64,000 nucleotides of DNA from Comamonas badia DSM 17552 (GTDB taxonomy: Bacteria > Pseudomonadota > Gammaproteobacteria > Burkholderiales > Burkholderiaceae_C): contig NZ_AXVM01000007.1 of the NCBI RefSeq assembly GCF_000484635.1, positions 62,001-126,000 of the forward strand, given 5' to 3'. The position numbers and the translations under genes were made by a program. Positions 7,513-17,468 of this stretch are shown here, piece by piece (positions within the stretch are counted from its first letter, which is position 1; each line of letters begins with the position of its first letter). The notes beneath the pieces are model-generated. The model made no database searches. It saw nothing but the letters and a program-made list of their open reading frames with translations, and was not told the origin of the DNA.

Positions 7513-8916
7513 TCACGTATGGGGCGGGGCTGGCCATGCTGGCAGCGGATCACGCAGCTGCTCAAAGGCGCGTGCCACCTGCAGCACGCCCAGATCGTCG
7601 AAGCGCTGGCCGGCAATCTGCAGGCCGATGGGCAGTCCGTCGCGCGTCATGCCGCACGGGAGGGATGCGGCAGGCTGCTCGGACATGTTGCAGGGCACGG
7701 TGAAAGCAATGTGCTCCAGCTGACGCAGTGGATCGTTGGTGGGCGATGGCAGCTCGGCATCGAAGGCGGTGATGGGCGCGGTGGGCGAGAGCACATAGTC
7801 CACCTGTGAGCAGGCCAATACCGTCGCCACCCGCGTCACATGGAATTGCTGGCTGGCGTGGTAAATCTGTTCGGCGTTCAGGCCCTGCGCGCTTTCTGCC
7901 CAGGCGCGGATGAAGGGCAGCACCTTGTCCCGCTGCGCGGGCGGCAGCTGGCGCAAGTCCATGAGCGAGCGCATGCGCCAGAAGTGATCCATCCCGTCGA
8001 GCATCGCGCGGGTGAGGAATGGCCGCATGGGCACGATGATGGCGCCCGCCTGCTCGCACAGCGCGGCGGCAGTTTCAACCGCCGAACGCACTTCTGGTTG
8101 CACGGCCAGGCCGCAGCCAGCGTCCGGCAACAGGCCCAGGCGCAGCCCTTTCAGGTGCTGCGGACCGACGGCGTGCCGCTCCCAGGCGATCCGCTGTGGC
8201 GGCAGGCTCATGCTGTCGCGTATATCGGGCCGCGCCAGCACCTGCATCATCAGCGCCGCATCCTGCACGCTGCGCGTGATCGGCCCCGCCGCGCGGCCGG
8301 TGTAGGGCGGATCGATGGGTACCCGGCCCAGACTGGGTTTGAAGCCGAACACGCCGCACCAGGCGGCCGGCAGCCGGATCGAGCCGCCGATGTCGGTGCC
8401 CACGTGCAGCGGGCCGTAGCCGGCGGCCGCGGCGGCGCCCGCCCCGGCGCTGGAGCCGCCCGGGCCTTTGGCAAGGTTCCAGGGGTTGCGCGTGAGCGGA
8501 TGAAAGCTCGATACGCCCGAAGACAGCATGCCGTAGTCGGGCATCGTCGTCTTGCACAGCAGCACGGCGCCCGCTTCGCGCAGGCGCTGCGCCGGGGGCG
8601 CGTTGACCTGCGAGGGTGTGAGCGCCGTGGCGGCCGTGCCCAGCGGCGTCGCGTCGCCCAGGGTGGCGATGTTGTCCTTGAGGGTGACCGGCACGCCGTC
8701 CAGCGGCCCGCAGGGCGCGCCGCGCAGCCAGCGCGATTCGCTCGCGCGGGCCTGCTCCAGCGTGCGCTCCGGGCGCAGCAGCCAGCTGGCGTGCAGCTGC
8801 GGCTCCCAGCGTTCCATGTGCGCCAGCAGCGCGTGCGCCACTTCGACCGGCGACAGGCCGCGCGCACGGTAGGCGGCCAGCAGTTCGGCGGCGCCGAGCG
8901 CGTGGATGGCCGTCAT
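7513..8916 (-). CDS. Amidase signature family protein
   Basis: The 467-residue enzyme has the full amidase-signature catalytic set: Lys80 (VTLKDN), the cis-Ser at Ser155 in GPGGSSAG, and the nucleophile Ser179 in [14 protein letters not shown]. Such enzymes hydrolyse carboxylic amides; the substrate cannot be read from sequence. It is a stand-alone amidase, since no gatB or gatC lies nearby. Its ATG overlaps the pth stop as ATGA. Lying between pth and the TRAP genes on the same strand, it might supply or use the acid that the transporter carries; that is inference. Confidence 0.86.
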   Translation of the reverse strand: MTAIHALGAAELLAAYRARGLSPVEVAHALLAHMERWEPQLHASWLLRPERTLEQARASESRWLRGAPCGPLDGVPVTLKDNIATLGDATPLGTAATALTPSQVNAPPAQRLREAGAVLLCKTTMPDYGMLSSGVSSFHPLTRNPWNLAKGPGGSSAGAGAAAAAGYGPLHVGTDIGGSIRLPAAWCGVFGFKPSLGRVPIDPPYTGRAAGPITRSVQDAALMMQVLARPDIRDSMSLPPQRIAWERHAVGPQHLKGLRLGLLPDAGCGLAVQPEVRSAVETAAALCEQAGAIIVPMRPFLTRAMLDGMDHFWRMRSLMDLRQLPPAQRDKVLPFIRAWAESAQGLNAEQIYHASQQFHVTRVATVLACSQVDYVLSPTAPITAFDAELPSPTNDPLRQLEHIAFTVPCNMSEQPAASLPCGMTRDGLPIGLQIAGQRFDDLGVLQVARAFEQLRDPLPAWPAPPHT

Positions 8917-9488
8917 CGCGCGGGCGTATTGATGCGCTGGGTGGCCTTGTCCATCGCGCCTTCCAGCAGTTCGGGCAGGGCCGTGAGTGCGTGGTCCATC
9001 GCCTCTTCAATCAGCCTGCGGTCGTCGGACGCGGGGCGGCCCAGCACCCAGTGGATCACCTCGGCCTTGGTGCCCGGATGCCCTATGCCCAGGCGCAGCC
9101 GCCAGTAGTCGCTGCTGCCCAGCTGGGCGTGAATGTCGCGCAGGCCGTTGTGCCCGCCGTGGCTGCCGCCGCGCTTGAGCCGCACCTGCCCGGGTGAAAA
9201 ATCAAGTTCGTCGTGTACCACCAGGATTTCCTCGGGCGCGATCTTGTAGAAGCGCGCCAGCGCCGCCACCGATTTGCCCGAGGTGTTCATGAAGGTCTGC
9301 GGCTGCAGCAGCCAGACGGGCTTGCCCTGCACATTGGCGCGGGCCACGAGGCCGAAGTAGCCGCGCTCGGGCATCAGGTGCAGCTTGAGCTGGCGGGCGA
9401 GCTGGTCCACCCACCAGAAGCCGACGTTGTGGCGCGTGGCTTCGTATTCGGGCCCGGGGTTTCCCAGGCCGACAAACAATCTGATCAT
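8913..9488 (-). CDS. pth: Peptidyl-tRNA hydrolase (Pth)
   Basis: The 191-residue cytoplasmic esterase frees tRNA from prematurely released peptidyl-tRNA. The catalytic and binding residues are visible: Asn10 and His20 ([15 protein letters not shown]), Asn68 in FMNTSG, Asp93 in VHDELD and Asn114 in SHGGHNGL. Length is typical. It follows rplY on the same strand, a common Burkholderiales order, and a terminator lies between them. It overlaps the downstream amidase start by 4 bases. Confidence 0.95.
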   Translation of the reverse strand: MIRLFVGLGNPGPEYEATRHNVGFWWVDQLARQLKLHLMPERGYFGLVARANVQGKPVWLLQPQTFMNTSGKSVAALARFYKIAPEEILVVHDELDFSPGQVRLKRGGSHGGHNGLRDIHAQLGSSDYWRLRLGIGHPGTKAEVIHWVLGRPASDDRRLIEEAMDHALTALPELLEGAMDKATQRINTPAR

Positions 9489-9540
9489 GGCCGGTGATTA
9501 TCCCGGTGCAGCCCATGGTGCGCAGTGGCGGCGCGCAGGC

Positions 9541-9565
9541 AAAAAAAACCCACCGCAGGGGTGGG
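9541..9565 (-). terminator. Rho-independent terminator after rplY
   Basis: On the minus strand a CCCACC/GGTGGG stem with a 5-base loop is followed by eight T residues, 26 bases after the rplY stop codon. Confidence 0.85.
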
Positions 9566-9590
9566 CCATGCAGGGGTCTGCCCTATTGCA

Positions 9591-10235
9591 TTACTTCTTT
9601 TTGCCCGCGGGCTTGGCTGGTGCGGCGGCGGGGGCCTCGGCACCTTCGGCCGGCGCTTCGTCGGGGATCACGTCCGGCAGCTTGATGGAAACCAGGGACG
9701 GGTTTTTGTTCGAGCCGTGGATGGCCACCTTGATGCCTGCTGGCAGCTTGACGGCCTGCAGCAGCGTGAGCACCGACTTGGAGGTCAGACCGCTCAGATC
9801 GACGCTGATGTGCTCGGGCAACTGCGAGGGCATGCAGACCACGTCCAGTTCATGCAGCAGCGGCGTGACGGTGCAGCCTTCGGTGACCACGGCGGGGGAT
9901 TTTTCCAGGCCCTCGAAATGCAGCGGCACCTTCATGTGGATCCGGGTCTTGTCGTCGATGCGCTGGAAATCGACGTGCAGGATCTGCTGCTTGTAGGGGT
10001 GGTATTGCACATCGCGCAGCAGCACCTTGCTGGTTTGGCCCGCCACTTCCATGTCCAGGATGGAGGAGTGAAAGGCTTCCTTCTGCATCGCGTGCCACAG
10101 CGCGTTGTGATCGAGCTCGATCATTTGCGGCTGGCTGCCCGCGCCGTAGACGATGCCGGGTGCACGGCCCGTGACGCGCAGACGGCGGCTCGCACCCGTG
10201 CCTTGCGTGTTGCGCTCAAAAGCGACGAATTTCAT
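9591..10235 (-). CDS. rplY: 50S ribosomal protein L25/Ctc
   Basis: The 214-residue protein is the long (general stress protein Ctc, TL5-like) form of L25, which binds 5S rRNA. An N-terminal L25 beta domain covers about residues 1-95 (SRRLRVTGRAPGIVYG, LHVDFQRID). A second beta-rich domain follows to about 190 (VVTEGCTVTPLLHELDVVCMP), then a low-complexity Ala/Pro/Lys tail ending KPAGKKK. It lies between prs and pth in the usual order. Confidence 0.95.
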   Translation of the reverse strand: MKFVAFERNTQGTGASRRLRVTGRAPGIVYGAGSQPQMIELDHNALWHAMQKEAFHSSILDMEVAGQTSKVLLRDVQYHPYKQQILHVDFQRIDDKTRIHMKVPLHFEGLEKSPAVVTEGCTVTPLLHELDVVCMPSQLPEHISVDLSGLTSKSVLTLLQAVKLPAGIKVAIHGSNKNPSLVSIKLPDVIPDEAPAEGAEAPAAAPAKPAGKKK

Positions 10236-10285
10236 GGGATGACTCCAGTGGTTGGGCGGCCGCGACCAGCCTGCCCGCCTGTTTC

Positions 10286-10327
10286 AAAAAAGGACTGTGC
10301 GCACCATGCGCGCAGCCCGTGCTGTCC
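10286..10327 (-). terminator. Possible terminator after prs
   Basis: On the minus strand an outer GGAC/GTCC pair and an inner TGCGC/GCGCA stem, separated by an unpaired internal loop, are followed by six T residues. The structure is imperfect, so the call is tentative. Confidence 0.4.
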
Positions 10328-10339
10328 TGCGTGGCTTTC

Positions 10340-11305
10340 TTAGCTCAGCTCCGAGAACAGACTCATCACCGACGCTCCGCTGGCGATGCGCTGGATGGTT
10401 TCAGCAAACAGCGGCGCAACGGAGAGCTGGCGAATCTTGGTGCATCCGCGGGCGGTTTCGCTCAGCGGAATGGTGTTGGTGACGACGACTTCGTCGAGCA
10501 CATCGCCCTGGGCAATGCGTTCGATCGCCGGGCCGGAAAAAATCGGGTGCGTGCAGTAGGCGTAGACCTGCTTGGCGCCGCGCTCCTTGAGCGCGCTCGC
10601 CGCCTTCACCAGCGTGCCGGCGGTGTCGATCATGTCGTCCATGATGACGCAGTTGCGCCCGTCGATGTCGCCGATCACGTTCATCACTTCGGAGACATTG
10701 GCCTTGGGACGGCGTTTGTCGATGATGGCCAGATCACAGCCCAGTTGCTTGGCCAGCGCGCGCGCGCGCACCACGCCGCCGACATCGGGGCTCACGACGA
10801 TGAGGTTGTCGTGCTTCTTCTCGTTCAGGTCGCGCAGCAGCACCGGAGAGGCATAGATGTTGTCCACCGGGATGTCGAAGAACCCCTGGATCTGGTCTGC
10901 GTGCAGATCCATCGTGAGCAGTCGGTTGACACCCACGGCCTGCAGCATGTTGGCCACCACCTTGGCCGAAATCGGCACGCGCGTGGAGCGTGGGCGCCGG
11001 TCCTGGCGGGCGTAGCCGAAGTAGGGGATGACGGCGCTGATGCGCTCGGCCGACGCGCGCTTGAGCGCATCGACCATGATGAGCAGTTCCATCAGGTTGT
11101 CGTTGGTCGGTGCGCAGGTGGACTGCACGACGAAGATGTCGCGCGCCCGCACGTTCTGCTTGATTTCGACGGTGACTTCGCCGTCGGAGAAGCGTCCGAC
11201 CTGCATGGCACCGAGGTTTATGCCGAGGTTTTGCGCGATCTCGGTCGCAAGGCCCGGGTTTGCATTGCCCGTGAAAACCATGAAATCGGTGTGAGGAGCT
11301 TGCAC
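10340..11305 (-). CDS. prs: Ribose-phosphate pyrophosphokinase (PRPP synthetase)
   Basis: The enzyme makes phosphoribosyl pyrophosphate from ribose 5-phosphate and ATP for nucleotide, histidine and tryptophan synthesis. I take a GTG start at 11305 ([19 protein letters not shown]), giving 321 residues, because relatives begin at this point and the longer frame runs into the tRNA-Gln gene. Motifs include GRFSDGEV, the flexible-loop region [18 protein letters not shown], and the PRPP-binding [15 protein letters not shown]. It sits between tRNA-Gln and rplY. Confidence 0.95.
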   Translation of the reverse strand: MQAPHTDFMVFTGNANPGLATEIAQNLGINLGAMQVGRFSDGEVTVEIKQNVRARDIFVVQSTCAPTNDNLMELLIMVDALKRASAERISAVIPYFGYARQDRRPRSTRVPISAKVVANMLQAVGVNRLLTMDLHADQIQGFFDIPVDNIYASPVLLRDLNEKKHDNLIVVSPDVGGVVRARALAKQLGCDLAIIDKRRPKANVSEVMNVIGDIDGRNCVIMDDMIDTAGTLVKAASALKERGAKQVYAYCTHPIFSGPAIERIAQGDVLDEVVVTNTIPLSETARGCTKIRQLSVAPLFAETIQRIASGASVMSLFSELS

Positions 11306-11352
11306 GGTCGTCTCGAATGTCTGGCGGCGGGCAGCGCAACGGGCTTGGTGGT

Positions 11353-11429
11353 TGGCAGGGGAGGAAGGATTCGAACCCTCGCATGCCGGAATCAAAATCC
11401 GGTGCCTTGACCAGCTTGGCTACTCCCCT
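11353..11429 (-). tRNA. tRNA-Gln (anticodon TTG)
   Basis: Read on the minus strand, the acceptor AGGGGAG (11429-11423) pairs with CTCCCCT, and the 3' CCA is encoded (11355-11353). The anticodon stem CCGGA/TCCGG encloses the 7-base loop TTTTGAT, giving anticodon TTG (Gln). The T-loop GGTTCGAATCC is standard. It lies between ispE and prs and is probably processed from the same transcript. Confidence 0.97.
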
Positions 11430-11465
11430 ACACGGGCCGCACGCATGAAGCGCGCAGTCCTGCAA

Positions 11466-12332
11466 TCATTCATCCCTGGCCCAGCCGACCAGCGGATGAA
11501 GCCCGAGATTCTTACACACTTTGATGCTCCAGCTTGCCGGTGCATCCGCAACATCGATCGTGTGTGTCATTGGCGCAAACACTGCGCTGCCAGAGCCGGT
11601 CATGCGCCCTGCCAAACCCTTGTCTGCAAGCCACTGCGCGGCTTTTGCAATATCGGGGCACAGCAGCTGCGCTACCGGCTGCAAGTCGTTTCTGCCAAAA
11701 CCAAACGGCTTGCGTGCCTGCTCTCCAACGAAGCCCGCGATTGTAGCAGCTTGTGTTTCGCGGTGAAGCGCTGGATGGGAAAAAATCGCCGCGGTTTCCA
11801 ATCCTGCTTCTGGCTTGACGATGATGAACGGCAACGGAGGAATCAGCGCCTCAGGCGCCAGGGCCTGAAGGTCGTCACCTATGCCCTGCACCCAGGCGTT
11901 GCGCCCGCCGATGAAGAACGGCACGTCGGCGCCGAGCGGCAGGGCGAGCCGGTGCAGATCGGCCCGGGACAGACCCAGAGCCCACAGCCGGTTGAGTGCC
12001 AGCAGCGTGCTGGCGGCGTCCGATGAGCCACCGCCAAGACCGGCCTGCGCGGGCAGGCGTTTTTCAATGGCGATGTGCGCGCCCAGCGTGCAGCCGGTAG
12101 CGGATTGCAGCGCGCGAGCGGCGCGCAGGCACAAGTCGTCTTCGGGCAGGGGGGTGCCGAGGTCTTCGCGGCTGAGCTGTTTGTCGCCACGGCGCTCGAA
12201 ATGCAGGGTGTCGCACCAGTCGAGCAGCATGAAGACGGACTGCAGCAGGTGGTAGCCGTCCGGGCGCCGTCCGGTGACGTGCAGGAACAGGTTGAGCTTG
12301 GCCGGTGCCGGCACATCGTGGATGGCGATCAC
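11466..12332 (-). CDS. ispE: 4-diphosphocytidyl-2-C-methyl-D-erythritol kinase (IspE)
   Basis: The 288-residue GHMP kinase phosphorylates CDP-methylerythritol in the non-mevalonate isoprenoid pathway. It has the N-terminal PAPAKLNLFLHV with Lys12, the GHMP glycine-rich ATP loop LPAQAGLGGGSSDAAS at about 93-108, LGADVPFF with the catalytic Asp near 140, and the C-terminal GRMTGSGSAVFA loop. It follows lolB by 15 bases and precedes tRNA-Gln and prs. Confidence 0.95.
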   Translation of the reverse strand: MIAIHDVPAPAKLNLFLHVTGRRPDGYHLLQSVFMLLDWCDTLHFERRGDKQLSREDLGTPLPEDDLCLRAARALQSATGCTLGAHIAIEKRLPAQAGLGGGSSDAASTLLALNRLWALGLSRADLHRLALPLGADVPFFIGGRNAWVQGIGDDLQALAPEALIPPLPFIIVKPEAGLETAAIFSHPALHRETQAATIAGFVGEQARKPFGFGRNDLQPVAQLLCPDIAKAAQWLADKGLAGRMTGSGSAVFAPMTHTIDVADAPASWSIKVCKNLGLHPLVGWARDE

Positions 12333-12347
12333 GGCGCAACCCCTGTA

Positions 12348-12845
12348 TCAGGGCTCCAGCACGATGCGCAGCACGGCCCGGGGCAGCGGCTGCAGGCGGG
12401 TGGCGACGATCCGCCCCGAGTCCAGAGCGCTCAGGTCTGCATGCCAGCCGGCGATCCGTGTCTCGCGCCCGTGCAGCCATTCAAACAATGCCATGACGGG
12501 CAGTTCGCTGCCGGTGAGCTCCCGGGTGAGCGCGGCAAGCGAGGCCGACTGGCGCTGCACCTTGCCGTCGTCCAGCACCGCTTTCCCGGGCTGCCAGGTC
12601 AGGCGCGCCAGCACGTTGCCCAGCGGATTGAACACGGTTAGCGCGCCGCGGCTGGGATCGCCCTGGAGCTCGAATGCGGCGGAAAACGACTGGGCGGAGT
12701 TGTCGTCCACCTGCAGTGCCAGCCGCCCGCGCCAGGTATCGTTGCCCTCGGGCAGGGTGCGAGGGGGCTGTGCGCAGGCCGCCAGCAGCAGGCTGGCGCC
12801 CCAGACAAGCCAGCGGCGCCGCTGCGCTGGCGCAGGTGCCGTCAA
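12348..12845 (-). CDS. lolB: Outer-membrane lipoprotein LolB
   Basis: LolB accepts lipoproteins from LolA and inserts them into the outer membrane. I take a TTG start at 12845, whose TTGA overlaps the stop of the upstream TPR gene, giving 165 residues. This start places a signal peptide directly before the lipobox LAAC (Cys24), as the family requires; longer starts bury it. The LolB core follows: WRGRLALQVDD, SFSAAFELQGDPSRGALTVFNPLG and WLHGRETRIAGWHADL. It is followed closely by ispE. Confidence 0.88.
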   Translation of the reverse strand: MTAPAPAQRRRWLVWGASLLLAACAQPPRTLPEGNDTWRGRLALQVDDNSAQSFSAAFELQGDPSRGALTVFNPLGNVLARLTWQPGKAVLDDGKVQRQSASLAALTRELTGSELPVMALFEWLHGRETRIAGWHADLSALDSGRIVATRLQPLPRAVLRIVLEP

Positions 12846-14626
12846 AGGCGAACCCCGAAGCGCCTGAGGGTGTTGTTGAGCGTGGCGTTGTCGCGCTTCA
12901 GGCGCAACCCGGCCCGCCAGGCATCGCGCGCACTCGCATGCTCGCCCTGTTTCCACAGCACCTCGCCCAGATGGGCGGCGATTTCCGGATCGGGCTGCTT
13001 GCGCATGGCTTCACGCAGCAGTGCCAGTGCACGCTTCGGGTTGCCCAGGCGGTATTCGACCCAGCCCAGGCTGTCGGTGATGAACGGGTCACCAGGGGAG
13101 AGCTCCAGCGCCTGCTCGATCAGTGACTTGGCTTCCTCAAGGCGCAGACCGTGGTCGGCGAGTGAAAATCCCAGGGCGTTGAGCGCCTGCGGGTTCTTCG
13201 GGTTGCGCGCCAGGATGGAGCGCAATTCGCTCTCCATTTCATCCAGGCGCCCCAGCCGCTCGGCCAGCAGGGCTTTGTCGTACAGGTAGTCGTCGTTGTC
13301 CGGCTGCAGTTGCACCGCATGCGATTGCGCCTCATAGGCGCGATCGATCTGTCCTGCCTCGCGCAGCACGATGGCTTCGCTCTGCAGCTTGTCCGCGGCC
13401 TGTCTGTCGTCTGCGGCGGGCATGTTGCGCACCAGCGCCAGGGCTTCGCCCAGACGTCCCTGGCGCACCAGGAGGAGCGCGCGCCGCGTTTGCACGTTCA
13501 GGTGCGTACCGTCTTCGTCCGTGAGGCTGAGCCAGTGTTCGGCCTGTTTCAGGTCGCCCCGCGATTGGGCGATTTCCGAGCGCAGCAGGTACATCTGCCG
13601 GGTTTGCGCCTGCACCTGCTCGGACGCGGGCAATTGCTGGTACAGCTCGGCAAAATGGTTGAGCGTCTTTTCGGCGGCATCGACCTGGCCTGCCTGCAGC
13701 TCCAGCGTGCTCTGCAGCAGCCACGCCTGGGCGTTGTCGGGTTGTTCGGATGTCACCGTGCGCATCTGCGCCAGCGCCTTGTCGTACTGGCCGGTCTCGG
13801 AGAGATAGCGCGCATAGCCCAGGCGCACTTCCGCCAGCGGGTGTTCGTCGAGGTAGGGCTTGAGCAGCGGCTCGGCCTCTGTCACTTTTTCATCGAGCAG
13901 CTGCAACACGAACGCCGCCATGGCGTCGTTCGTGGGGTCCATCTTGTGTGCAAGGCGGGCCGCCACGAGTGCGCCGGGCCTGTCGCCCGCCGCAAGCCGC
14001 ATGCGGCCCGTCGTGGTCCAGGCGTTGGCGCCGGTGGCAGGCTGGTCCTGCAGCTCGGCAAGAGCGGCTTCCACGACGCGTGCGGCCAGTTCCTTGTCGC
14101 TTGCGTGGGCATAGAGCAGCGGAATGGCGTTGATGACGGCAATCTTGCTGCCGTCGGGGGCGTTTGCCAGTTCGCGTGCCAGCGGCTCGCTGCTGTCCTG
14201 AATGCGGTTGAGCGCAACCAGTATGCGCAGCACGAAGCGGTTGGCGTCGCGCGACTCGGGATCGGCTTGCCGCCACGCCTGCGCTGCCGCCAGTGCCGAT
14301 GGGGCCGAGCGCGATTGCAGCGCGATTTCCGTGGCACGGCGATACAGCTCGCTGCTGTGGCTGCGCCGTGCGGCGTCGAGCATGAGTGAATAGCCCTGGC
14401 CTGGGTCGCCGCCGCCCACGGCGAGCTCGCCGACCAGCACTTCGTAGAAAAGTTCGGCGGTGGAGGCCGCGGAGACGGCCTCGGTCTTTTCTGCCGCCCT
14501 CAGCGCCTTGCTGGCGCCGGGGCCGGCATCGGCGGGGACGGTCGCCCAGGCCGGCGCCGTGAAAATCGCGAGCGCGGCAGCCGCGACAAGCAAGGTGGGG
14601 GATGCGAGGCGAGATGTGCGCAGCAT
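12842..14626 (-). CDS. Tetratricopeptide-repeat protein with signal peptide
   Basis: Starting at MLRTSRLASPTLL (14626) the protein has 594 residues with an N-terminal signal peptide ending near APAWA. The rest is mostly helical TPR-type repeats, for example AEVRLGYARYLSETGQYDKAL, NPQALNALGFSLADHGLRLEEA and GWVEYRLGNPKRALALLREAM. A periplasmic or envelope scaffold role is likely. TPR proteins in this position, upstream of lolB and divergent from mutM, are common in Burkholderiales. The gene overlaps the lolB start, pointing to coupled translation with envelope lipoprotein export. The exact function is unknown. Confidence 0.8.
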   Translation of the reverse strand: MLRTSRLASPTLLVAAAALAIFTAPAWATVPADAGPGASKALRAAEKTEAVSAASTAELFYEVLVGELAVGGGDPGQGYSLMLDAARRSHSSELYRRATEIALQSRSAPSALAAAQAWRQADPESRDANRFVLRILVALNRIQDSSEPLARELANAPDGSKIAVINAIPLLYAHASDKELAARVVEAALAELQDQPATGANAWTTTGRMRLAAGDRPGALVAARLAHKMDPTNDAMAAFVLQLLDEKVTEAEPLLKPYLDEHPLAEVRLGYARYLSETGQYDKALAQMRTVTSEQPDNAQAWLLQSTLELQAGQVDAAEKTLNHFAELYQQLPASEQVQAQTRQMYLLRSEIAQSRGDLKQAEHWLSLTDEDGTHLNVQTRRALLLVRQGRLGEALALVRNMPAADDRQAADKLQSEAIVLREAGQIDRAYEAQSHAVQLQPDNDDYLYDKALLAERLGRLDEMESELRSILARNPKNPQALNALGFSLADHGLRLEEAKSLIEQALELSPGDPFITDSLGWVEYRLGNPKRALALLREAMRKQPDPEIAAHLGEVLWKQGEHASARDAWRAGLRLKRDNATLNNTLRRFGVRL

Positions 14627-14717
14627 CGGCCCATAATAATCGAAGGTTTGCAGCGCCTGTGTCTGCCGCGGTGCTGTGTAACGCCTTCTTTCCACTCTTG
14701 CCCTGCGGCGCTGCGCC

Positions 14718-15533
14718 ATGCCCGAACTCCCGGAAGTTGAAGTCACCCGCCGCGGTTTTGCCGATGCGATTGCAGGAGCGCGCATCCGTGCCGTCCTGCT
14801 GGGCAAGCCGTTGCGCTGGCCGCTGGGGGTGGAGCCTTCCGTGCTGGTCGATCAAAGGGTGTTGCGGGTCAGGCGGCGCGGCAAATACCTGCTGGTGGAT
14901 TTGAGCGCGGGCCTGCTGCTGATTCATCTGGGAATGTCGGGCAGCCTGCGCTTTGCGCCAGTGCTGCCGGCGCCGGACGCGCATGACCACTTTGAACTGC
15001 AGACCGATCGCGGCGTGCTGCGGCTGCACGACCCGCGGCGTTTTGGCGCGGTGGTCTGGGTGCAGGACGAAGAGGCACCGCTGGCGCGCAAACTGCTGGG
15101 ACATCTGGGCGTTGAACCCTTATCCGATGCTTTTGATATCGCCACTTTTCAGATGGGGCTCAAGGCCAGCCGCCAGGCCATCAAGCAGGTCCTGCTGGCG
15201 GGCCACCTGGTGGTGGGCGTTGGCAACATCTATGCCAGTGAAGCGCTGTTCCGGGCGCGCATCCGTCCCACGGCGATGGCTGCCCGCCTGGGGCCCGAGC
15301 GGGTGCGGCGCCTGCATGCCGCCATCCGCGAGGTGCTGGGGGAGGCCGTGGCGCTGGGGGGCAGTACCTTGCGCGATTTCTCTGGCGTGCAAGGGCAGGC
15401 TGGACATTTTCAGCTTTCGGCCCGGGTGTATGGCCGCGCCGACCAGCCGTGCGGCGTGTGCGGCGCGGCTATCCGCATGCTGCGCCAGGGCCAGCGCAGC
15501 ACGTTTTTCTGTCCGCATTGTCAGCGCGCATGA
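14718..15533 (+). CDS. mutM: Formamidopyrimidine-DNA glycosylase (MutM/Fpg)
   Basis: The 271-residue glycosylase/AP lyase removes 8-oxoguanine and formamidopyrimidines. After Met removal it begins with the catalytic Pro and Glu (PELPEVE). Lys56 lies in RRRGKYLLV, and the helix-two-turn-helix region reads [28 protein letters not shown] (about 150-177). The C-terminal zinc finger is [12 protein letters not shown] (about 245-270). It overlaps mutY by ATGA, so two parts of the GO oxidative-damage system are made together. Confidence 0.96.
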   Translation: MPELPEVEVTRRGFADAIAGARIRAVLLGKPLRWPLGVEPSVLVDQRVLRVRRRGKYLLVDLSAGLLLIHLGMSGSLRFAPVLPAPDAHDHFELQTDRGVLRLHDPRRFGAVVWVQDEEAPLARKLLGHLGVEPLSDAFDIATFQMGLKASRQAIKQVLLAGHLVVGVGNIYASEALFRARIRPTAMAARLGPERVRRLHAAIREVLGEAVALGGSTLRDFSGVQGQAGHFQLSARVYGRADQPCGVCGAAIRMLRQGQRSTFFCPHCQRA

Positions 15534-16567
15534 AGGCTCCTGCTGATTTTGCCCAGCGCGTGGTGCACTGGCAGCGGGCGCACGGGCGCAAACATTTGCC
15601 GTGGCAGGGTACGCGCGATCCCTACCGCGTCTGGCTCTCGGAAATCATGCTGCAGCAGACGCAGGTGGTGACGGTGCTGGATTACTACCCGCGGTTTCTC
15701 GCCCGCTTTCCCGAGGTGCAGGCGCTGGCGGCGGCGACGCTTGCGGATGTGCTGGCGCTGTGGAGCGGCCTGGGCTACTACAGCCGCGCGCGCAATCTGC
15801 ACCGCTGCGCGCAGGAGGTGGTGTCGCGGCATGCGGGCCGGTTTCCGGCGAGTGCCCTGGCGCTGGCGGCGTTGCCGGGCATAGGGCGCTCCACCGCGGG
15901 TGCCGTCGCCGCCTTCTGCTTTGGCGAGCGCACGCCCATTCTTGACGCCAATGTGCGGCGCGTGCTCACGCGGGTGCTGGGCTTTGATGCCGACCTGGCG
16001 AAGGCCGCCAATGAACGCCTGCTGTGGGACTGGGCCGAAAAGCTGCTGCCTGGCACTGGGCATGCATCGGATATGCCAGCCTATACCCAGGGGCTGATGG
16101 ATTTGGGCGCGACGGTATGCCTTGCGCGCGGCCCCGCTTGCGCGCGCTGCCCTCTGGCGGACATCTGCGCCGCACGCCTGGCGGGCAACCCGGAGCACTA
16201 CCCGGTGCGCACGCGCAAACTGGTGCGGCGCAGCGAAGACTGGTGGCTGTTGCTGCAGGTGGATGCCAGCGGGCGCTGCTGGCTGGCGCCGCGTCCGCAG
16301 CGCGGCATCTGGGCGGGCCTGCATTGCCCGCCTGTGTACACGCAGCGCGAGGCACTTGATGCGGCGCTGCAGGGCGCGGCTGCCGAGGAATGGCCCAGCT
16401 TTACCCATGTGCTGACGCACCGCGATCTGCAATTGCACCCGCTGCTGCTGCGCACCGCAACGCCGCATGGCGCCGGCGCCTGGTTCAGCGCCGACCAGTG
16501 GCAGGCACTCGGGCTGCCGGCACCGCTGCGCAAGCTGCTGCAGCAACTGAAAAATAAGCTGATTTGA
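15530..16567 (+). CDS. mutY: A/G-specific adenine glycosylase (MutY)
   Basis: The 345-residue enzyme removes adenine mispaired with 8-oxoguanine. Starting at MKAPADF (15530), whose ATG overlaps the mutM stop, it shows Glu38 in [11 protein letters not shown], the helix-hairpin-helix [11 protein letters not shown] with catalytic Asp139 (ILDANV), and the iron-sulfur ligands Cys197-x6-Cys204-x2-Cys207-x5-Cys213. The C-terminal NUDIX-like domain that reads 8-oxoG runs from about 235 to the end. Confidence 0.96.
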   Translation: MKAPADFAQRVVHWQRAHGRKHLPWQGTRDPYRVWLSEIMLQQTQVVTVLDYYPRFLARFPEVQALAAATLADVLALWSGLGYYSRARNLHRCAQEVVSRHAGRFPASALALAALPGIGRSTAGAVAAFCFGERTPILDANVRRVLTRVLGFDADLAKAANERLLWDWAEKLLPGTGHASDMPAYTQGLMDLGATVCLARGPACARCPLADICAARLAGNPEHYPVRTRKLVRRSEDWWLLLQVDASGRCWLAPRPQRGIWAGLHCPPVYTQREALDAALQGAAAEEWPSFTHVLTHRDLQLHPLLLRTATPHGAGAWFSADQWQALGLPAPLRKLLQQLKNKLI

Positions 16568-16606
16568 TAGCTGGATGCGCTTGATGGTCTTGGAGAAAAG
16601 TGGAAT
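16566..16606 (+). repeat. Dispersed intergenic palindromic repeat, copy 3 (degenerate)
   Basis: GATAGCTGGATGCGCTTGATGG matches the left half of the family; the right half has decayed. It overlaps the mutY stop and fills the gap to the convergent rapZ. Confidence 0.45.
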
Positions 16607-17464
16607 TCAATCCAATTCCCGGTGGCGTTTGAGCGTCGTCCACCGGGCTGAAAAATATTCCGCCAATTGCTCGACCAGGTAGACCGAGCGGTGCTGACCG
16701 CCAGTGCAGCCAATGGCCACGTTGACGTAGCTGCGGTGGTTGTGCGCCAGGGGAGCCAGCCAGCGTGCTATGAATTGCTGAATGTCCGCCTGCATCAAGC
16801 CGACTTCGGGCTGGCGCAGCAGAAAACCCATGACGGGCGCATCGCGCCCGGTGAGCGGGCGCAGCTGCGGGTCGTAATGCGGATTGGGCAGCATGCGCAC
16901 GTCAAAGACGTAGTCGGCATCCAGCGGCACGCCGCGTTTGAACGCGAAGGACTGGAAGACCAGCGTCAGCCGCCCCGGCGGCACGGCCATGATTTTTTTG
17001 ACATAGGCCAGCAGATCCGCATTGCGCAGGGTGCTGGTGTCGATCACCAGCGATTGCTCGCGCAGGTCGGCCAGCAGTTCGCGTTCAAGCCGGATGCTCT
17101 GCACCAGGGCCTGCCGTCCGTCCTGCAGCTCTTCCTTGGAGAGGGGGTGGCGCCGGCGTGTTTCGGAAAAGCGGCGCACCAGGGTGTCAGTGCTGGCTTC
17201 AAGGAAGAGTGATTGGATTTTCACGCCGCTCTTGCGCAATTGCTCCAGCTGCGCGGGCACCAGCGGCAGCGCGGTGGCGCTGCGCACGTCGATGGCAAGG
17301 GCCACGCGGTTGGCATGCTGCTGGTGCTCGAGTTGTGCAAAGGGCAGCAGCAATTCCGGCGGGAGGTTATCGACGCAGTAGTAGCCGGCATCTTCCAGCG
17401 CATGCAGCGCCAGCGATTTGCCCGAGCCGGACATGCCGGTGATGAGTACGAGTTCCAGAGCCAT
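16607..17464 (-). CDS. rapZ: RNase adapter protein RapZ
   Basis: The 285-residue nucleotide-binding protein (older name YvcJ/YhbJ) starts at [10 protein letters not shown] (17464). It has a Walker A GMSGSGKS at residues 10-17 and the family C-terminal signature [14 protein letters not shown]. In enterobacteria RapZ senses glucosamine 6-phosphate and delivers the sRNA GlmZ to RNase E; in beta-proteobacteria only the family membership is certain. It starts 4 bases after the recN stop, in a nadK-recN-rapZ run. Confidence 0.9.
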   Translation of the reverse strand: MALELVLITGMSGSGKSLALHALEDAGYYCVDNLPPELLLPFAQLEHQQHANRVALAIDVRSATALPLVPAQLEQLRKSGVKIQSLFLEASTDTLVRRFSETRRRHPLSKEELQDGRQALVQSIRLERELLADLREQSLVIDTSTLRNADLLAYVKKIMAVPPGRLTLVFQSFAFKRGVPLDADYVFDVRMLPNPHYDPQLRPLTGRDAPVMGFLLRQPEVGLMQADIQQFIARWLAPLAHNHRSYVNVAIGCTGGQHRSVYLVEQLAEYFSARWTTLKRHRELD

Positions 17465-17468
17465 GTAG

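Noticed and set aside
11306-11395. N-terminal extension of prs ([14 protein letters not shown])
   Set aside because: These codons lie in the upstream leader and tRNA-Gln; relatives of Prs begin at the [12 protein letters not shown] segment.
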